DNA from: Phytophthora colocasiae
Lineage: Eukaryota > Oomycota > Peronosporomycetes > Peronosporales > Peronosporaceae
Reading direction: 5' to 3'
DNA: 64,000 nt
Assembly (NCBI GenBank): GCA_018806915.1
Contig: JAGKQI010000091.1
Span: 1,612,001-1,676,000 of the forward strand
In this document: piece by piece, positions 39,456-48,686 of the stretch
How positions within the stretch are numbered: position 1 is the first letter of the stretch
Layout: the number at the start of each line of letters is the position of its first letter
Program-made: the position numbers and the translations under genes
The notes under the pieces: generated by a model
Seen by the model: only the letters and a program-made list of their open reading frames with translations
Databases searched by the model: none
What the model was told of the DNA's origin: nothing

Positions 39456-39830
39456 TTAAGCATTGCAAGCGTCGTTAAGTGAGTTGTCTTCAACAGCCTC
39501 GTCTTCGATGAAGGTCTTGCGTACCAGTGCACAACGCTCACGGTAGAACAAGGCAACCAGATCCTTGGTGATGTTCGTAGCAGGTTCCAGCGTCGGCTCC
39601 CAGTCCACCAAATAGTAGGTCTTGTGCTTGACTACCACACGCTGAAAGAGACGCCGCACGCCGTACACCCCGTCAACCTGAGCTTTCGCGCCTTCTGTTG
39701 GCCCAATGAGCCACTCCGCGATGTCATCAAGCTCAACGAGGCCGCGCTTCTTCTCGTTCTCCTTGTTCTTGTACTTGTCCTTTAACCCCCCAACACTCAA
39801 GGTAGTTAATTGCAACATCGCTTTTTGCAC
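39456..39830 (-). CDS. Chromodomain-containing ORF, probably transposon-derived
   Basis: The 124-codon ORF has a chromodomain-like segment: YGVRRLFQRVVVKHKTYYLVDWEP with a following PATNI and helix LVALFYRERC. This matches the aromatic-cage strand order of chromodomains. The upstream part (ELDDIAEWLIGP) is unrecognised. Chromodomains of this kind often end retrotransposon or transposase proteins. It sits between a tRNA-like gene and a 53-bp tandem repeat, with no partner gene visible. Confidence 0.45.
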   Translation of the reverse strand: MQKAMLQLTTLSVGGLKDKYKNKENEKKRGLVELDDIAEWLIGPTEGAKAQVDGVYGVRRLFQRVVVKHKTYYLVDWEPTLEPATNITKDLVALFYRERCALVRKTFIEDEAVEDNSLNDACNA

Positions 39831-39916
39831 TTTTTCTTAACGTGCTGTTAAATACAACATGTTCAGGCACGCACATTTCGTGCAGCCTCTGCCAGTTTGC
39901 ACGCGGGTAGGTCAAA

Positions 39917-40126
39917 GAGTTGCAAAAAATGGCTGGAGATGTGATGACTAACTGCAGCGACAGTACTTTTGAGTTGCAAAAACGGCTGGAGATGTGATGA
40001 CTAACTGCAGCGACAGTACTTTTGAGTTGCAAAAACGGCTGGAGATGTGATGACTAACTGCAGCGACAGTACTTTTGAGTTGCAAAAACGGCTGGAGATG
40101 TGATGACTAACTGCAGCGACAGGGCT
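39917..40126. repeat. Tandem repeat, unit 53 bp, four copies
   Basis: Copies start with GAGTTGCAAAAA at 39,917, 39,971, 40,024 and 40,077. They are nearly identical; the first has one extra base and the last diverges after ACTGCAGCGACAG. Confidence 0.92.
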
Positions 40127-41086
40127 TTTCGTATGAAGTTGTTTGCTTGAAGACGATGACTGGCTGAAAGCCAGTCAGTTTGAAACAGTTAAGACTTGCA
40201 GAGGAGATGGTTTCCCGACGTGAGACCCGACTGGAGTCCGAAGTTTTCAAGGCGGGGAGAAGCCCCGAAGAACGGCGAAGACTAGTAACGGCATCGCGAC
40301 TTTATAGATAGGGCGGAAGAGGGAGACGACGAGGAAGAAGATGCGGAGGAAGTGGATGAAAACGCGGCGGAGTAGGCTATTTTTGTAGTGTTGCGCGTGT
40401 TTATATAGCGTGATGAGAGTAAGCGTAATGCATCTATTGCGTGTTAACTGCATCTCTCAGAACATAGTTTTTCGGCACGTCGATCTTATGTGCAGCGATC
40501 TTCCACTGACAATGCAGTTCCGTTAAAAGGGGCATTTTAGATGGAGTCAATAACAACATGTTTGCTGTCAGGTCTGAAGCGTCGACGTCTTTTACAACAT
40601 GCTTGACATAATCGTGCGATAGACTTGTCTGTACACGGCCAACCAAATCTTTGTCCAGACGAACTTAAGGTGACCATACAAATATCAAGTATTTCCTGGC
40701 ATTAACATGTTGTTTTTAACAACATGTTCACGCCTTTACACGAGGCCAGAAATGGCGTGAGTGTTGGGGGGTTAAACTTGTAAAAATTACGTCCAGGGCT
40801 TCGGCAATTTTTTCGCTCGTGTTAACCTTCTGCATTAGCGTGTTTCGAAGCATTCGCATAGATACATTCATGATGCGACCACTTACTGCTTTTGCAAGCT
40901 CAATGCAGAGTTTCTTAAAGTCATGGTAGCTAATGACTGAAGTGATCGTCGGCATGCTTGACTTGATCGCTTGCTGATGAATGGCGAAGTGGTGTCCACG
41001 CGGTGCATTCGATTTCTTCGTAGAGTATTTTACCAAATAAATGGGCGTGCACAAAATAAATGGCCACGAGCAAGTAAGACAACTAA
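40127..41086. other. No supported gene
   Basis: Minus-strand ORFs at 40,434-40,646 and 40,728-41,054 (for example ISYHDFKKLCIELAKAV) have helical, ordinary composition but no recognised domain. They could be remains of an unidentified transposon protein. A plus-strand acidic stretch lies at 40,305-40,373. Confidence 0.3.
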
Positions 41087-41689
41087 TACCGAATAAGTGG
41101 TCCGTTACAGAATAAGTGGTCCATTACAGAATAAGTGGCCAATTACTGAATAAATGGTCTGTTACAGAATAAGGGGTCCATTACAGAATAAGTGGCCCGT
41201 TACCAAATAAGTGGTCCGTTACAGAATAAGTGGCCTGTAACTAAATAATTGGTCCGTTACAAAACCGGTCTTAGATAGCCACTCTCCAAATTTATTCCGA
41301 GCGAGCGTGACGGCACCTAGTAGACATGCGATGGATGGGGCTGCGGCCGACAACTGTGTGTTACTGACCATAGAAGAGAAGCTAGATAAGCTTATAGAGT
41401 GGAAAGCTCACGAGGAATGGGACCAACACGTGCTGCGCGAGAGCTGGGTGTGCACTGTCAAGGTGGACGAAGAAGTTTCCTGGTCCAGAACTTGCAAAAG
41501 CGTCTCTATCTGAGAGCCACACGAAGCGAAAGAGGACAAAGGGAGGGGGGAGGAAGCGGAAGTCTCCAGCGTTTGAGCCGAGGGTTGAAGAGTAATGGAC
41601 CACTTATTCAGTAACGGACCACTTATTCTGTAATGGACCACTTATTCTGTAATGGACCACTTATTCTGTAACGGACCATTTATTCGGTA
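41087..41689. mobile_element. Foldback-like element with inverted arrays of a 19-bp unit
   Basis: The left array (41,091-41,261) has nine head-to-tail units like GAATAAGTGGTCCGTTACA. The right array (41,592-41,684) has five units in the opposite orientation. The outermost TACCGAATAA is inverted at both ends. The single-copy core of about 330 bp holds a short plus-strand ORF with a charged helix (LTIEEKLDKLIEWKAHEEW). This architecture resembles foldback or MULE-like elements with tandem repeats in their termini. The right end supplies the stop codon of the Crypton ORF. Confidence 0.65.
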
Positions 41690-42651
41690 ATACCTCGTTT
41701 CTCCATGAAATCAAACATGTTCTCTTCGGCCTTCTTTCCAAAATAGAGAACGGCATCTGCATAGCTGCGCAAGGCTGGATTAAATTTGAACCCATCCGGA
41801 AGAAACAGCTTCATGAACGCTACAATTTGCTTTGACTGTGACTTGTATTTTCGATCATCACACTTTACCCAAAGTCTTGGTGTCTTGGTGTGCCATTCAA
41901 AAAAAATTGCGGCTGCGGCCTTAAAAGAAGATCTTGCTCTTTTCTTCTCTTTTTCCTTGGCTGACGTGCATCTATCGTTAGCATGGTTTCCCTCCTCGTC
42001 TTGCTCCGTATTTTCCGCGTTGCCGGGAAGTTGAGTATCATGTTCTGCAGCTCCTAAGATTTTTTCGAGTTCTGCAATTTTTTCAGCCTGCTCACGGTTC
42101 GCTTCGAGCAATTGAGAAATCACAATATTGTGCTGATTGATGAGTTGTATTTCCCGCGAGAAGGGCGTCTTCTTCTCATCTGTATTTGGTGTCTTGGCAC
42201 TACGCGTCAGTGAGAGACTCCATGACAATACTTCTGGCATCTCGACCGACAAAGTACCCAGACATATACGCATTTTGGTGGCGTATGGGAACACCGGATA
42301 CCTGTCGATAACAGGTGGAAAATGTTGGATTAACGTCGCCGTAAGTAGATCTGCCACCTGGTTATCCAAATTATAAGACACCTTAGCAAAATGCAGGCTC
42401 GACGCAAATACCAGATCGCGTAACTTTCGAATCTTGCTTCTTGTCTCCACGTCGAACCCAGCAAGTGAAGGAATTGTTGGGGTGTCCGTTGACTTCCAAC
42501 CACTTAAAGCATACCACATGATAGCTAGTAGAGCGGCATCTTGGTAATCTTTTGCCTGGGCTGCTTCAAAATAGATACCATACATCAAAACGTTCAAATC
42601 TTGCTTCGTACACGGGGGAGCTTTGGTCACTGTGCCGCCTTGTAGCTTCAA
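41680..42651 (-). pseudogene. Crypton tyrosine-recombinase protein with the catalytic domain deleted
   Basis: The 323-codon ORF begins TKAPPCTKQDLNVLMYGIYFEA and DYQDAALLAIMWY, the start of the oomycete Crypton recombinase domain. It then passes in frame straight to SGWKSTDTPTIPSLAGF, which normally follows the catalytic domain. The R..H-x-x-R..Y region is absent. The rest is the Crypton C-terminal part: LTATLIQHFPPVIDRYPVF, a coiled coil (EANREQAEKIAELEKIL), a basic patch, and FKAAAAIFFEWHTKTPRLW. It ends at 41,680 inside the foldback repeat. Without the active site it cannot recombine DNA. Confidence 0.65.
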
Positions 42652-42661
42652 ACAATGGCGC

Positions 42662-42988
42662 TCAAGGATTCAACCCATTTTCAGCTGATGCTCGACTAGA
42701 GGACGTTGTTGGGGGAAATTCATCCAGGAACCAGTTTTTCACGTTGCGGTAATAGCTCATCACAGTATTACGCTTTCGCGGTTCGCCGCTTTTCCCGTTC
42801 GAGAACGCGAGAAACATAGCAAAGCGATCCATCAACTTCCTGAAAGCTGCGCCGGTGTCATCATCACGAAAAATAGAGCGCACAAAGACCATAGTCGTTT
42901 TCTCCACTTCCAGAAACTCATTGAAGATGTTGAGCGCAGTTGTCTGGGCACGCTTCGTGTTGTCCGGAGCGAAGTCTTGGAGGCTCAT
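42662..42988 (-). CDS. Crypton N-terminal ORF
   Basis: From the ATG at 42,988 the ORF reads MSLQDFAPDNTKRAQTTALN, FNEFLEVEKTT, FRKLMDRFAMFLAFSNG and TVMSYYRNVKNWFLDEFP. This is the core-binding (SAM-like) N-terminal domain of oomycete Crypton recombinases. A one-base frame change near 42,655 separates it from the 323-codon ORF. Confidence 0.65.
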   Translation of the reverse strand: MSLQDFAPDNTKRAQTTALNIFNEFLEVEKTTMVFVRSIFRDDDTGAAFRKLMDRFAMFLAFSNGKSGEPRKRNTVMSYYRNVKNWFLDEFPPTTSSSRASAENGLNP

Positions 42989-44624
42989 TCTTTAAGTAAG
43001 TGTAAAGTCGGCCGTTTGCTTGATATCCGTCAAATTCACGAATGCCATGGGTTTTTTGTATGTCTTGATAGAATATGTATCCCCCTTGCCGACAAAAAAC
43101 GTCGGCAAAATGTCGGCACATCTATCGCCTAACCTCTATCCGCTGATTGGCTAAAAATTGGGTTAAACCGGTACGCTATTCGCTGAAAACAGTTTGAGAG
43201 TCAACGATTGGTCATTTTTAAGCATACTGAAGACAAGTCAAAAGACAGGATGTCGGCCAAAACACGATATTCATCCATATCTTGCTGCACCTAGGCTTGT
43301 TGATTCCAGTTGGCACAGCGTACGCTACACACGTTACACGGGAGCAGTGGAGGCGACGCTCAATCATTTCGTGATCTCCAGGGCATATTTGGCATAACTG
43401 CACCCGCTTGACGTACGCACTAGAGCAGCACATACGGTTCGGCCTCTCCCTTGTGTAAATGTCGTCTGTTAGAATTTCAGCTACGACCTCCTATTCCGCT
43501 CGTTCTCCGCTTGCAGGCATTGTTGCGTTGATCGAGGCCGGATTTTGATTTCTTTTTTTGTGTTTGATTGGGAGCGAGATATGTTTGACATTGGCCAGAA
43601 AACCGTTTGACAAAGACCGAGTCTCGTCATGAGCGGAGCGAAAATGGCGGTACGAATGAGGAGTTCATTGCTTGGATGCTTTCAATAGAGCCATGCGATT
43701 CACTATTGTATCTGTGGATTTCATCTCGTCTGTGCGATCCCACCGTTCACTGGAGTAGACGGTACAAACTGTGCCGGGCACTTGTATTATAGTCGGTTCC
43801 ACCAATTCAATTTATGGATCATGGACATGTATGGTACGGTACGGTAATCGGTGTGCGCGTTTTCACGTGGTTAACTGTGTATCTACACTCAAAACGGACC
43901 CAGAAGTGGACGGTCCACTGTTTGGGCTCCTACAGGTCCTCGTGCGTTCGCATCCGTTGGAATGGATGGCTCCCCCTGCATGGGCGACATGGCGGTTTTG
44001 GTTGCGGCACGCCCTCTGCTTCTTCCTCTTCGCTAGTCTGGTAATCTTCGTTAGCTCTTCGTCAGGCCACTAACCCCTCCTCCGAGCAGCTGCGTGGTCC
44101 GAGGCCACGTCAGTTCCGGCCGTACGCCTGTTGTCTGCGTTCTCGTAATCTGCTGCGCCTTGTGCCGACCCCCTTGATCTCCTTTCCTTGGCGAAGAGTC
44201 TTCCGCGTCGTTCCCCCCTCGGACGCCCGCGCCTCGCCGTCGAAGCGTCTCCCGGCGCGATGCCGTAGTCATCTGGCCCCTGGGAGTCGTCGGCTGAGCA
44301 CTGAGCTCCCGTGGTTTGTCCGCGCCCGTGGCCGAGCTGTGCCCTGCCAGGTTCTCAGCCCGGAGACCGTTGGCCTCTACGTCCTTGTCCATATTAGAGC
44401 AGGGGGCGCCGGCGTCTTCCGCCTTAGCGCCCCCGAGAACGACGCCGCTGCGCCGTTCCCCGGGAGGGCGTCACCCCAGCCCGACCAGGAGGGACATGTA
44501 TGGGTGGAACCATTATTGGACAAGCAAGCACAAAGCACATCTTATGAGAAGATGGGAAGCGATTCATCCACAGCATTCGCACGCGAGGGGCACCGACTAT
44601 ACACCAAGGAGGGTTATATTTCAG
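42989..44624. other. No supported gene; GC-rich island at about 44,050-44,490
   Basis: Only short ORFs without domains are seen. From about 44,050 to 44,490 the sequence is much richer in G+C than its surroundings and is open in long frames on both strands (plus 44,162-44,710; minus 44,051-44,392). This could be a captured piece of a coding or retroelement sequence, but nothing identifies it. Confidence 0.3.
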
Positions 44625-44811
44625 TTATAACCAGGCAATATAAAAAGGTTGTCTTACCGTCACACCAACTGTTTATTCTAGGCAGAGTAAACGCCGCTGT
44701 GACATCGTAACTGTCATGTTTATATACCCTGTCAAATATGGTCTTGCATTGGTTATGAAATTCACATGTATGTATTCTGATCCAATAACACCTGCGAAAA
44801 TCGTTCGATTT
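44625..44811 (+). repeat. Third copy of the effector upstream region (promoter fragment)
   Basis: The stretch from TTATAACCAGGCAATATAAAA to the GAAAATCGTTCGATT end repeats 46,011-46,211, which lies in front of the plus-strand RXLR gene. No RXLR ORF follows; the sequence passes directly into the outer end of the palindrome. Confidence 0.75.
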
Positions 44812-44831
44812 TTTCAAATCAAACACCGCGA

Positions 44832-46010
44832 ACATAATGAAAGCCCATTTTTATATAATTTACTCGCCAGTCAAAGCAATCCAAACTCTCCAAGTTCATA
44901 CACGGTCAGGTTGGAGTCAGTTGTACCAAGCACTGTAGCGGCAACATACTTACGTCGAGAAAGATGCTCACTTGTACTGTGGTCAGTCTACCGGTACTAG
45001 ATTTATTCACCTCTTGACCCCATAAATCTCCCAAACCTGCGCAGCATTCATGTCTGCCGAAACAAGGTCAACTTCCACGGTAGGTTTGAGATTTCACATT
45101 TTCACCGAAGGTTACTCTTTATTTTTCTGTGTGTGGATAGAAATCTTTCCGTAAGAGTCTAAAGCGCATGCTTTCCAACAAGGCCTTCTCAGTAGTCCAG
45201 GTGGGTAAGGTAGCCGTTGTAGACCCACGAAAACTTCGGGTCATCCAACCAGTTGTCAATCTGCGTCAGAGTGTATCCTTTATCCTCCCAAAACTGGAAT
45301 ATGCGTAGAGCTCTGTCAGGATTCTCCAAAATTCGTCTGGCCTGCGTGCTGACCTGATAGCCGTCGTAGACTGGAACGTACTTCGTTTTCGTCTCAATTT
45401 TTAACCAGGTACTAATATCATCAAGACTGTACCCTTTTCTCGTCCATTTCTCGAAAGCGGCGGTTGCCTTGGTAGAATCTTCCAAAATTTCCTTGGCTAA
45501 CTCCTTGACTTTCCCCGACGCAGTGAAGGCTCGCTCCTCCTTGTCGGTTTCTTCCTTCTCTTCGTGGGCACGAAGAAATCTTCTGTCAACAACGTCGTAG
45601 CTCACGCGTGCATCCTCCACGTGCGTCGCCGACACCTTGTTTTGATAGGCCGGGACGGCGTTGCAGGGCGCGCAATAGATGGCACCAACCGCAACAGACA
45701 GGATGATAGACAGACGCATGGCTCAGAGGCTTGTAGATGGGCGTTGGACGGCAAAATGAAGAGTGAGGTGGGGGCGCTTGCAGACAATTGGTGCTTGTAT
45801 AACGAGCGCTTTCGTTCGATGCGTCAACCGTGTCGTTATCCCACACAGCTTGGCTTTTCTTTTTACAAATCGAATGATTTTCGCAGGTGTTATTGGATCA
45901 GAATACATACATGTGAATTTTATAACCAATGCATAATGTTGCAAGACCATATTCGACAGGGTATATTAACATGACAGTTTTTTAACGATGTCACAGCGGC
46001 GTTTACGCTG
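44832..46010 (-). repeat. Palindrome, left arm
   Basis: It is the reverse complement of 46,069-47,235 from the TTACGCTG centre out to CATTATGTTCG. The visible difference is a 12-bp indel near 45,750-45,761, plus single changes near the outer end. The central spacer is 58 bp (46,011-46,068). Confidence 0.92.
45189..45719 (-). CDS. RXLR-dEER effector with WY domains, left copy
   Basis: 176 codons. Residues 1-21 form a signal peptide (hydrophobic core ILSVAVGAIYC, likely cut after CNA). RFLR is at residues 47-50 and the EER of the dEER motif at 61-63; together they mark host-targeted effectors of Phytophthora and relatives. From about residue 84 there are two similar units, FEKWTRKGYSLDDISTWL...VYDGY and FQFWEDKGYTLTQIDNWL...VYNGY, which fit the WY effector fold. 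The style resembles the Avr1b group, from memory. The protein is identical to the right copy. Proteins of this class are secreted and act inside plant cells; the target is unknown. Confidence 0.93.
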   Translation of the reverse strand: MRLSIILSVAVGAIYCAPCNAVPAYQNKVSATHVEDARVSYDVVDRRFLRAHEEKEETDKEERAFTASGKVKELAKEILEDSTKATAAFEKWTRKGYSLDDISTWLKIETKTKYVPVYDGYQVSTQARRILENPDRALRIFQFWEDKGYTLTQIDNWLDDPKFSWVYNGYLTHLDY

Positions 46011-46347
46011 TTATAACCAGGCAATATAAAATGGTTGCCTTACCGTCACACCAACTGTTTATTCTAGGCAGCGTAAACGCCGCTGTGACATCGTTAAAAA
46101 ACTGTCATGTTAATATACCCTGTCGAATATGGTCTTGCAACATTATGCATTGGTTATAAAATTCACATGTATGTATTCTGATCCAATAACACCTGCGAAA
46201 ATCATTCGATTTGTAAAAAGAAAAGCCAAGCTGTGTGGGATAACGACACGGTTGACGCATCGAACGAAAGCGCTCGTTATACAAGCACCAATTGTCTGCA
46301 AGCGCCCCCACCTCACTGTCCAACGCCCATCTACAAGCCTCTGAGCC
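45720..46347. promoter_or_regulatory. Shared bidirectional upstream region of the two RXLR genes
   Basis: The two genes point outward from this 628-bp stretch, which is itself palindromic except for the 58-bp centre. Each gene therefore has the same first 280-290 bp of upstream sequence. No single promoter motif can be proved. Confidence 0.6.
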
Positions 46348-47235
46348 ATGCGTCTGTCTATCATCCTGTCTGTTGCGGTTGGTGCCATCTATTGCGCGCC
46401 CTGCAACGCCGTCCCGGCCTATCAAAACAAGGTGTCGGCGACGCACGTGGAGGATGCACGCGTGAGCTACGACGTTGTTGACAGAAGATTTCTTCGTGCC
46501 CACGAAGAGAAGGAAGAAACCGACAAGGAGGAGCGAGCCTTCACTGCGTCGGGGAAAGTCAAGGAGTTAGCCAAGGAAATTTTGGAAGATTCTACCAAGG
46601 CAACCGCCGCTTTCGAGAAATGGACGAGAAAAGGGTACAGTCTTGATGATATTAGTACCTGGTTAAAAATTGAGACGAAAACGAAGTACGTTCCAGTCTA
46701 CGACGGCTATCAGGTCAGCACGCAGGCCAGACGAATTTTGGAGAATCCTGACAGAGCTCTACGCATATTCCAGTTTTGGGAGGATAAAGGATACACTCTG
46801 ACGCAGATTGACAACTGGTTGGATGACCCGAAGTTTTCGTGGGTCTACAACGGCTACCTTACCCACCTGGACTACTGAGAAGGCCTTGTTGGAAAGCATG
46901 CGCTTTAGACTCTTACGGAAAGATTTCTATCCACACACAGAAAAATAAAGAGTAACCTTCGGTGAAAATGTGAAATCTCAAACCTACCGTGGAAGTTGAC
47001 CTTGTTTCGGCAGACATGAATGCTGCGCAGGTTTGGGAGATTTATGGGGTCAAGAGGTGAATAAATCTAGTACCGGTAGACTGACCACAGTACAAGTGAG
47101 CATCTTTCTCGACGTAAGTATGTTGCCGCTACAGTGCTTGGTACAACTGACTCCAACCTGACCGTGTATGAACTTGGAGAGTTTGGATTGCTTTGACTGG
47201 CGAGTAAATTATATAAAAATGGGCTTTCATTCTGT
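46069..47235 (+). repeat. Palindrome, right arm
   Basis: Mirror of 44,832-46,010. It includes the gene, an AATAAA signal at about 46,945-46,950 and about 360 bp of downstream sequence. The match fades after TTCATTCTGTTCG. Confidence 0.92.
46348..46878 (+). CDS. RXLR-dEER effector with WY domains, right copy
   Basis: 176 codons, same protein as the minus-strand copy: signal peptide 1-21, RFLR 47-50, EER 61-63, and two WY-like units after about residue 84. The ATG follows 280 bp of sequence identical to the other copy's upstream region except for one 12-bp deletion. A polyadenylation signal lies about 70 bp after the stop. The sequence gives no sign of decay, so both copies may be expressed, raising dosage. 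The target in the host cannot be told. Confidence 0.93.
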   Translation: MRLSIILSVAVGAIYCAPCNAVPAYQNKVSATHVEDARVSYDVVDRRFLRAHEEKEETDKEERAFTASGKVKELAKEILEDSTKATAAFEKWTRKGYSLDDISTWLKIETKTKYVPVYDGYQVSTQARRILENPDRALRIFQFWEDKGYTLTQIDNWLDDPKFSWVYNGYLTHLDY

Positions 47236-47255
47236 TCGTGGTGTTGGTGCGGTCA

Positions 47256-47887
47256 CACCTACAGGCTGATGAAGTTGACGGCATTAATGAGAAATCACAC
47301 TCCCCATATTGTACGGCAGGTAGGGCGTGCCAACCGGCTCCGTCGTCCCAGTTTGAACGAATCATAGAACGACTCCCGTTTGCGAACGCTCATCCACCGG
47401 TTGTTTACAGACTGGCGCTGTTCATTAAACGATATCGAGGTTCTGAATAACCTTGTTGAAAAAATGAGTGGAAGCGTAGAGCATCGCTTGTGTCGTTCCT
47501 GCTTGACAACCTCATTATCTTCTCCGAGATGTGGAGTCTCCGACCCCTCCTACATCTGTGCTGAAGACGTGATTTGAAGAGGCAACAATGAGCACAGGGT
47601 ACGCCTACGTTCAAACGGGCCGGTACTGTGCGTACACGAAAGAAAAATCTGCGACTTGTGGCAAGCTAAAGCTCGGAGGCTACAAGGGCAATGGTATCGT
47701 ATACGAACGTGATGAGTTCTGGAACAAGGCTGCTACAATTCCTGGCCAAGTCCGTGTACTGATCCTGAGCAGTAAAGTGAATCCGTTGGCGCCGCATAAG
47801 CATGCAGAGGCTTTACTGAAAGTTGTACTACGTCCGATGATGCTTAACCGAAATCTAAGCAAGCAAAAACAAGTTGTTGCTGTGTAG
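47256..47887 (+). pseudogene. Unidentified repeated gene (second copy of the 26.4-27.2 kb family)
   Basis: The stretch reads ERLPFANAHPPVVYRLALFIKRYRGSE, then in another frame EVLNNLVEKMSGSVEH and a SFLLDNLIIFSEMW-like piece, matching the two pieces at 26.4 and 27.1 kb but here in one orientation. A short ORF at 47,588-47,887 (CGKLKLGGYKGNGIVYERDEF) follows. Family unknown; frames are broken. Confidence 0.4.
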
Positions 47888-47899
47888 TACTACTCGTAC

Positions 47900-48430
47900 A
47901 GCGCCGAAGGCATGGCAGAAGCCAATTTTGCAAAACCAAAGCATGGTAGATGGATACAGTTCATGCTCATGAGACTCGCTAAGACATCCTGCCCAGTGAT
48001 CACACACAGCATCAACTTCAGTTAATGTTGCAGTACACGCGCCTTCTTGTATCCATTGGACATTTTGCTGCTGCCCCTCCATCTCTCGAAGTAGTGCTTT
48101 CTGCTTTGAATCGTGATTGAAACAGAGCAAGTATCCACCCCTTTACATTTGCTTGTGTTTCTCAAGAATGTCTAGTGAAGCGAGCGTGGGCAATGAAATT
48201 CCTCATTCCAGCCGAAGATATTCCCCACCGTTGCAACACACGGGCTTGCCTTGGTGTGGAGGTCCCTGCTGTTGTCGACCTCCGATCGTAAAAGAGGTTG
48301 GAAGTAAAACGACGGAAGGAAATCGTTCTTCCAATATCTCTTCGAGACGCTGTCGCTCTTGATGCAGTGAAGCCATACTCTCCTTCTTCTTGCACCTCTC
48401 CAAAACCACCCTTTGACGGTGCTTTTCGCG
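47900..48430 (-). pseudogene. Degenerate copy of the bZIP/START-like gene
   Basis: The minus strand reads LERCKKKESMASLHQERQRL, then a gap, CVATVGNIFGW, another gap, and ALLREMEGQQQNVQWIQEG with DHWAGCLSE. All these peptides occur in the same order in the gene at 54,910-56,115. Large internal deletions and frame changes show a dead paralogue. Confidence 0.75.
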
Positions 48431-48686
48431 TCACTCGTGCTGAAGTTTGGCCGCTTTCCCTAAATGGTCTCTCTTGAACTTCCACTGCCAGTCATAGGAT
48501 ACTGTATGACTCATACACGTACAGCAGTGACAGTCTCTTGTTTCTGAGTGGATGACAGCACATATCCATCCCAAAGCACACATACTACATGTAGTAACTA
48601 ACGTTTTGCGAGTAAGAACAACATGTTAGTAAACAAGCATTCACGTTGTATGCATCTTCTTCCTTTGTCTTACTTGCTAGGGTGGT

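Noticed and set aside
44162..44710. A 182-codon plus-strand ORF in the GC-rich island.
   Set aside because: No domain, no plausible start context, and the opposite strand is equally open; high G+C alone makes long ORFs.
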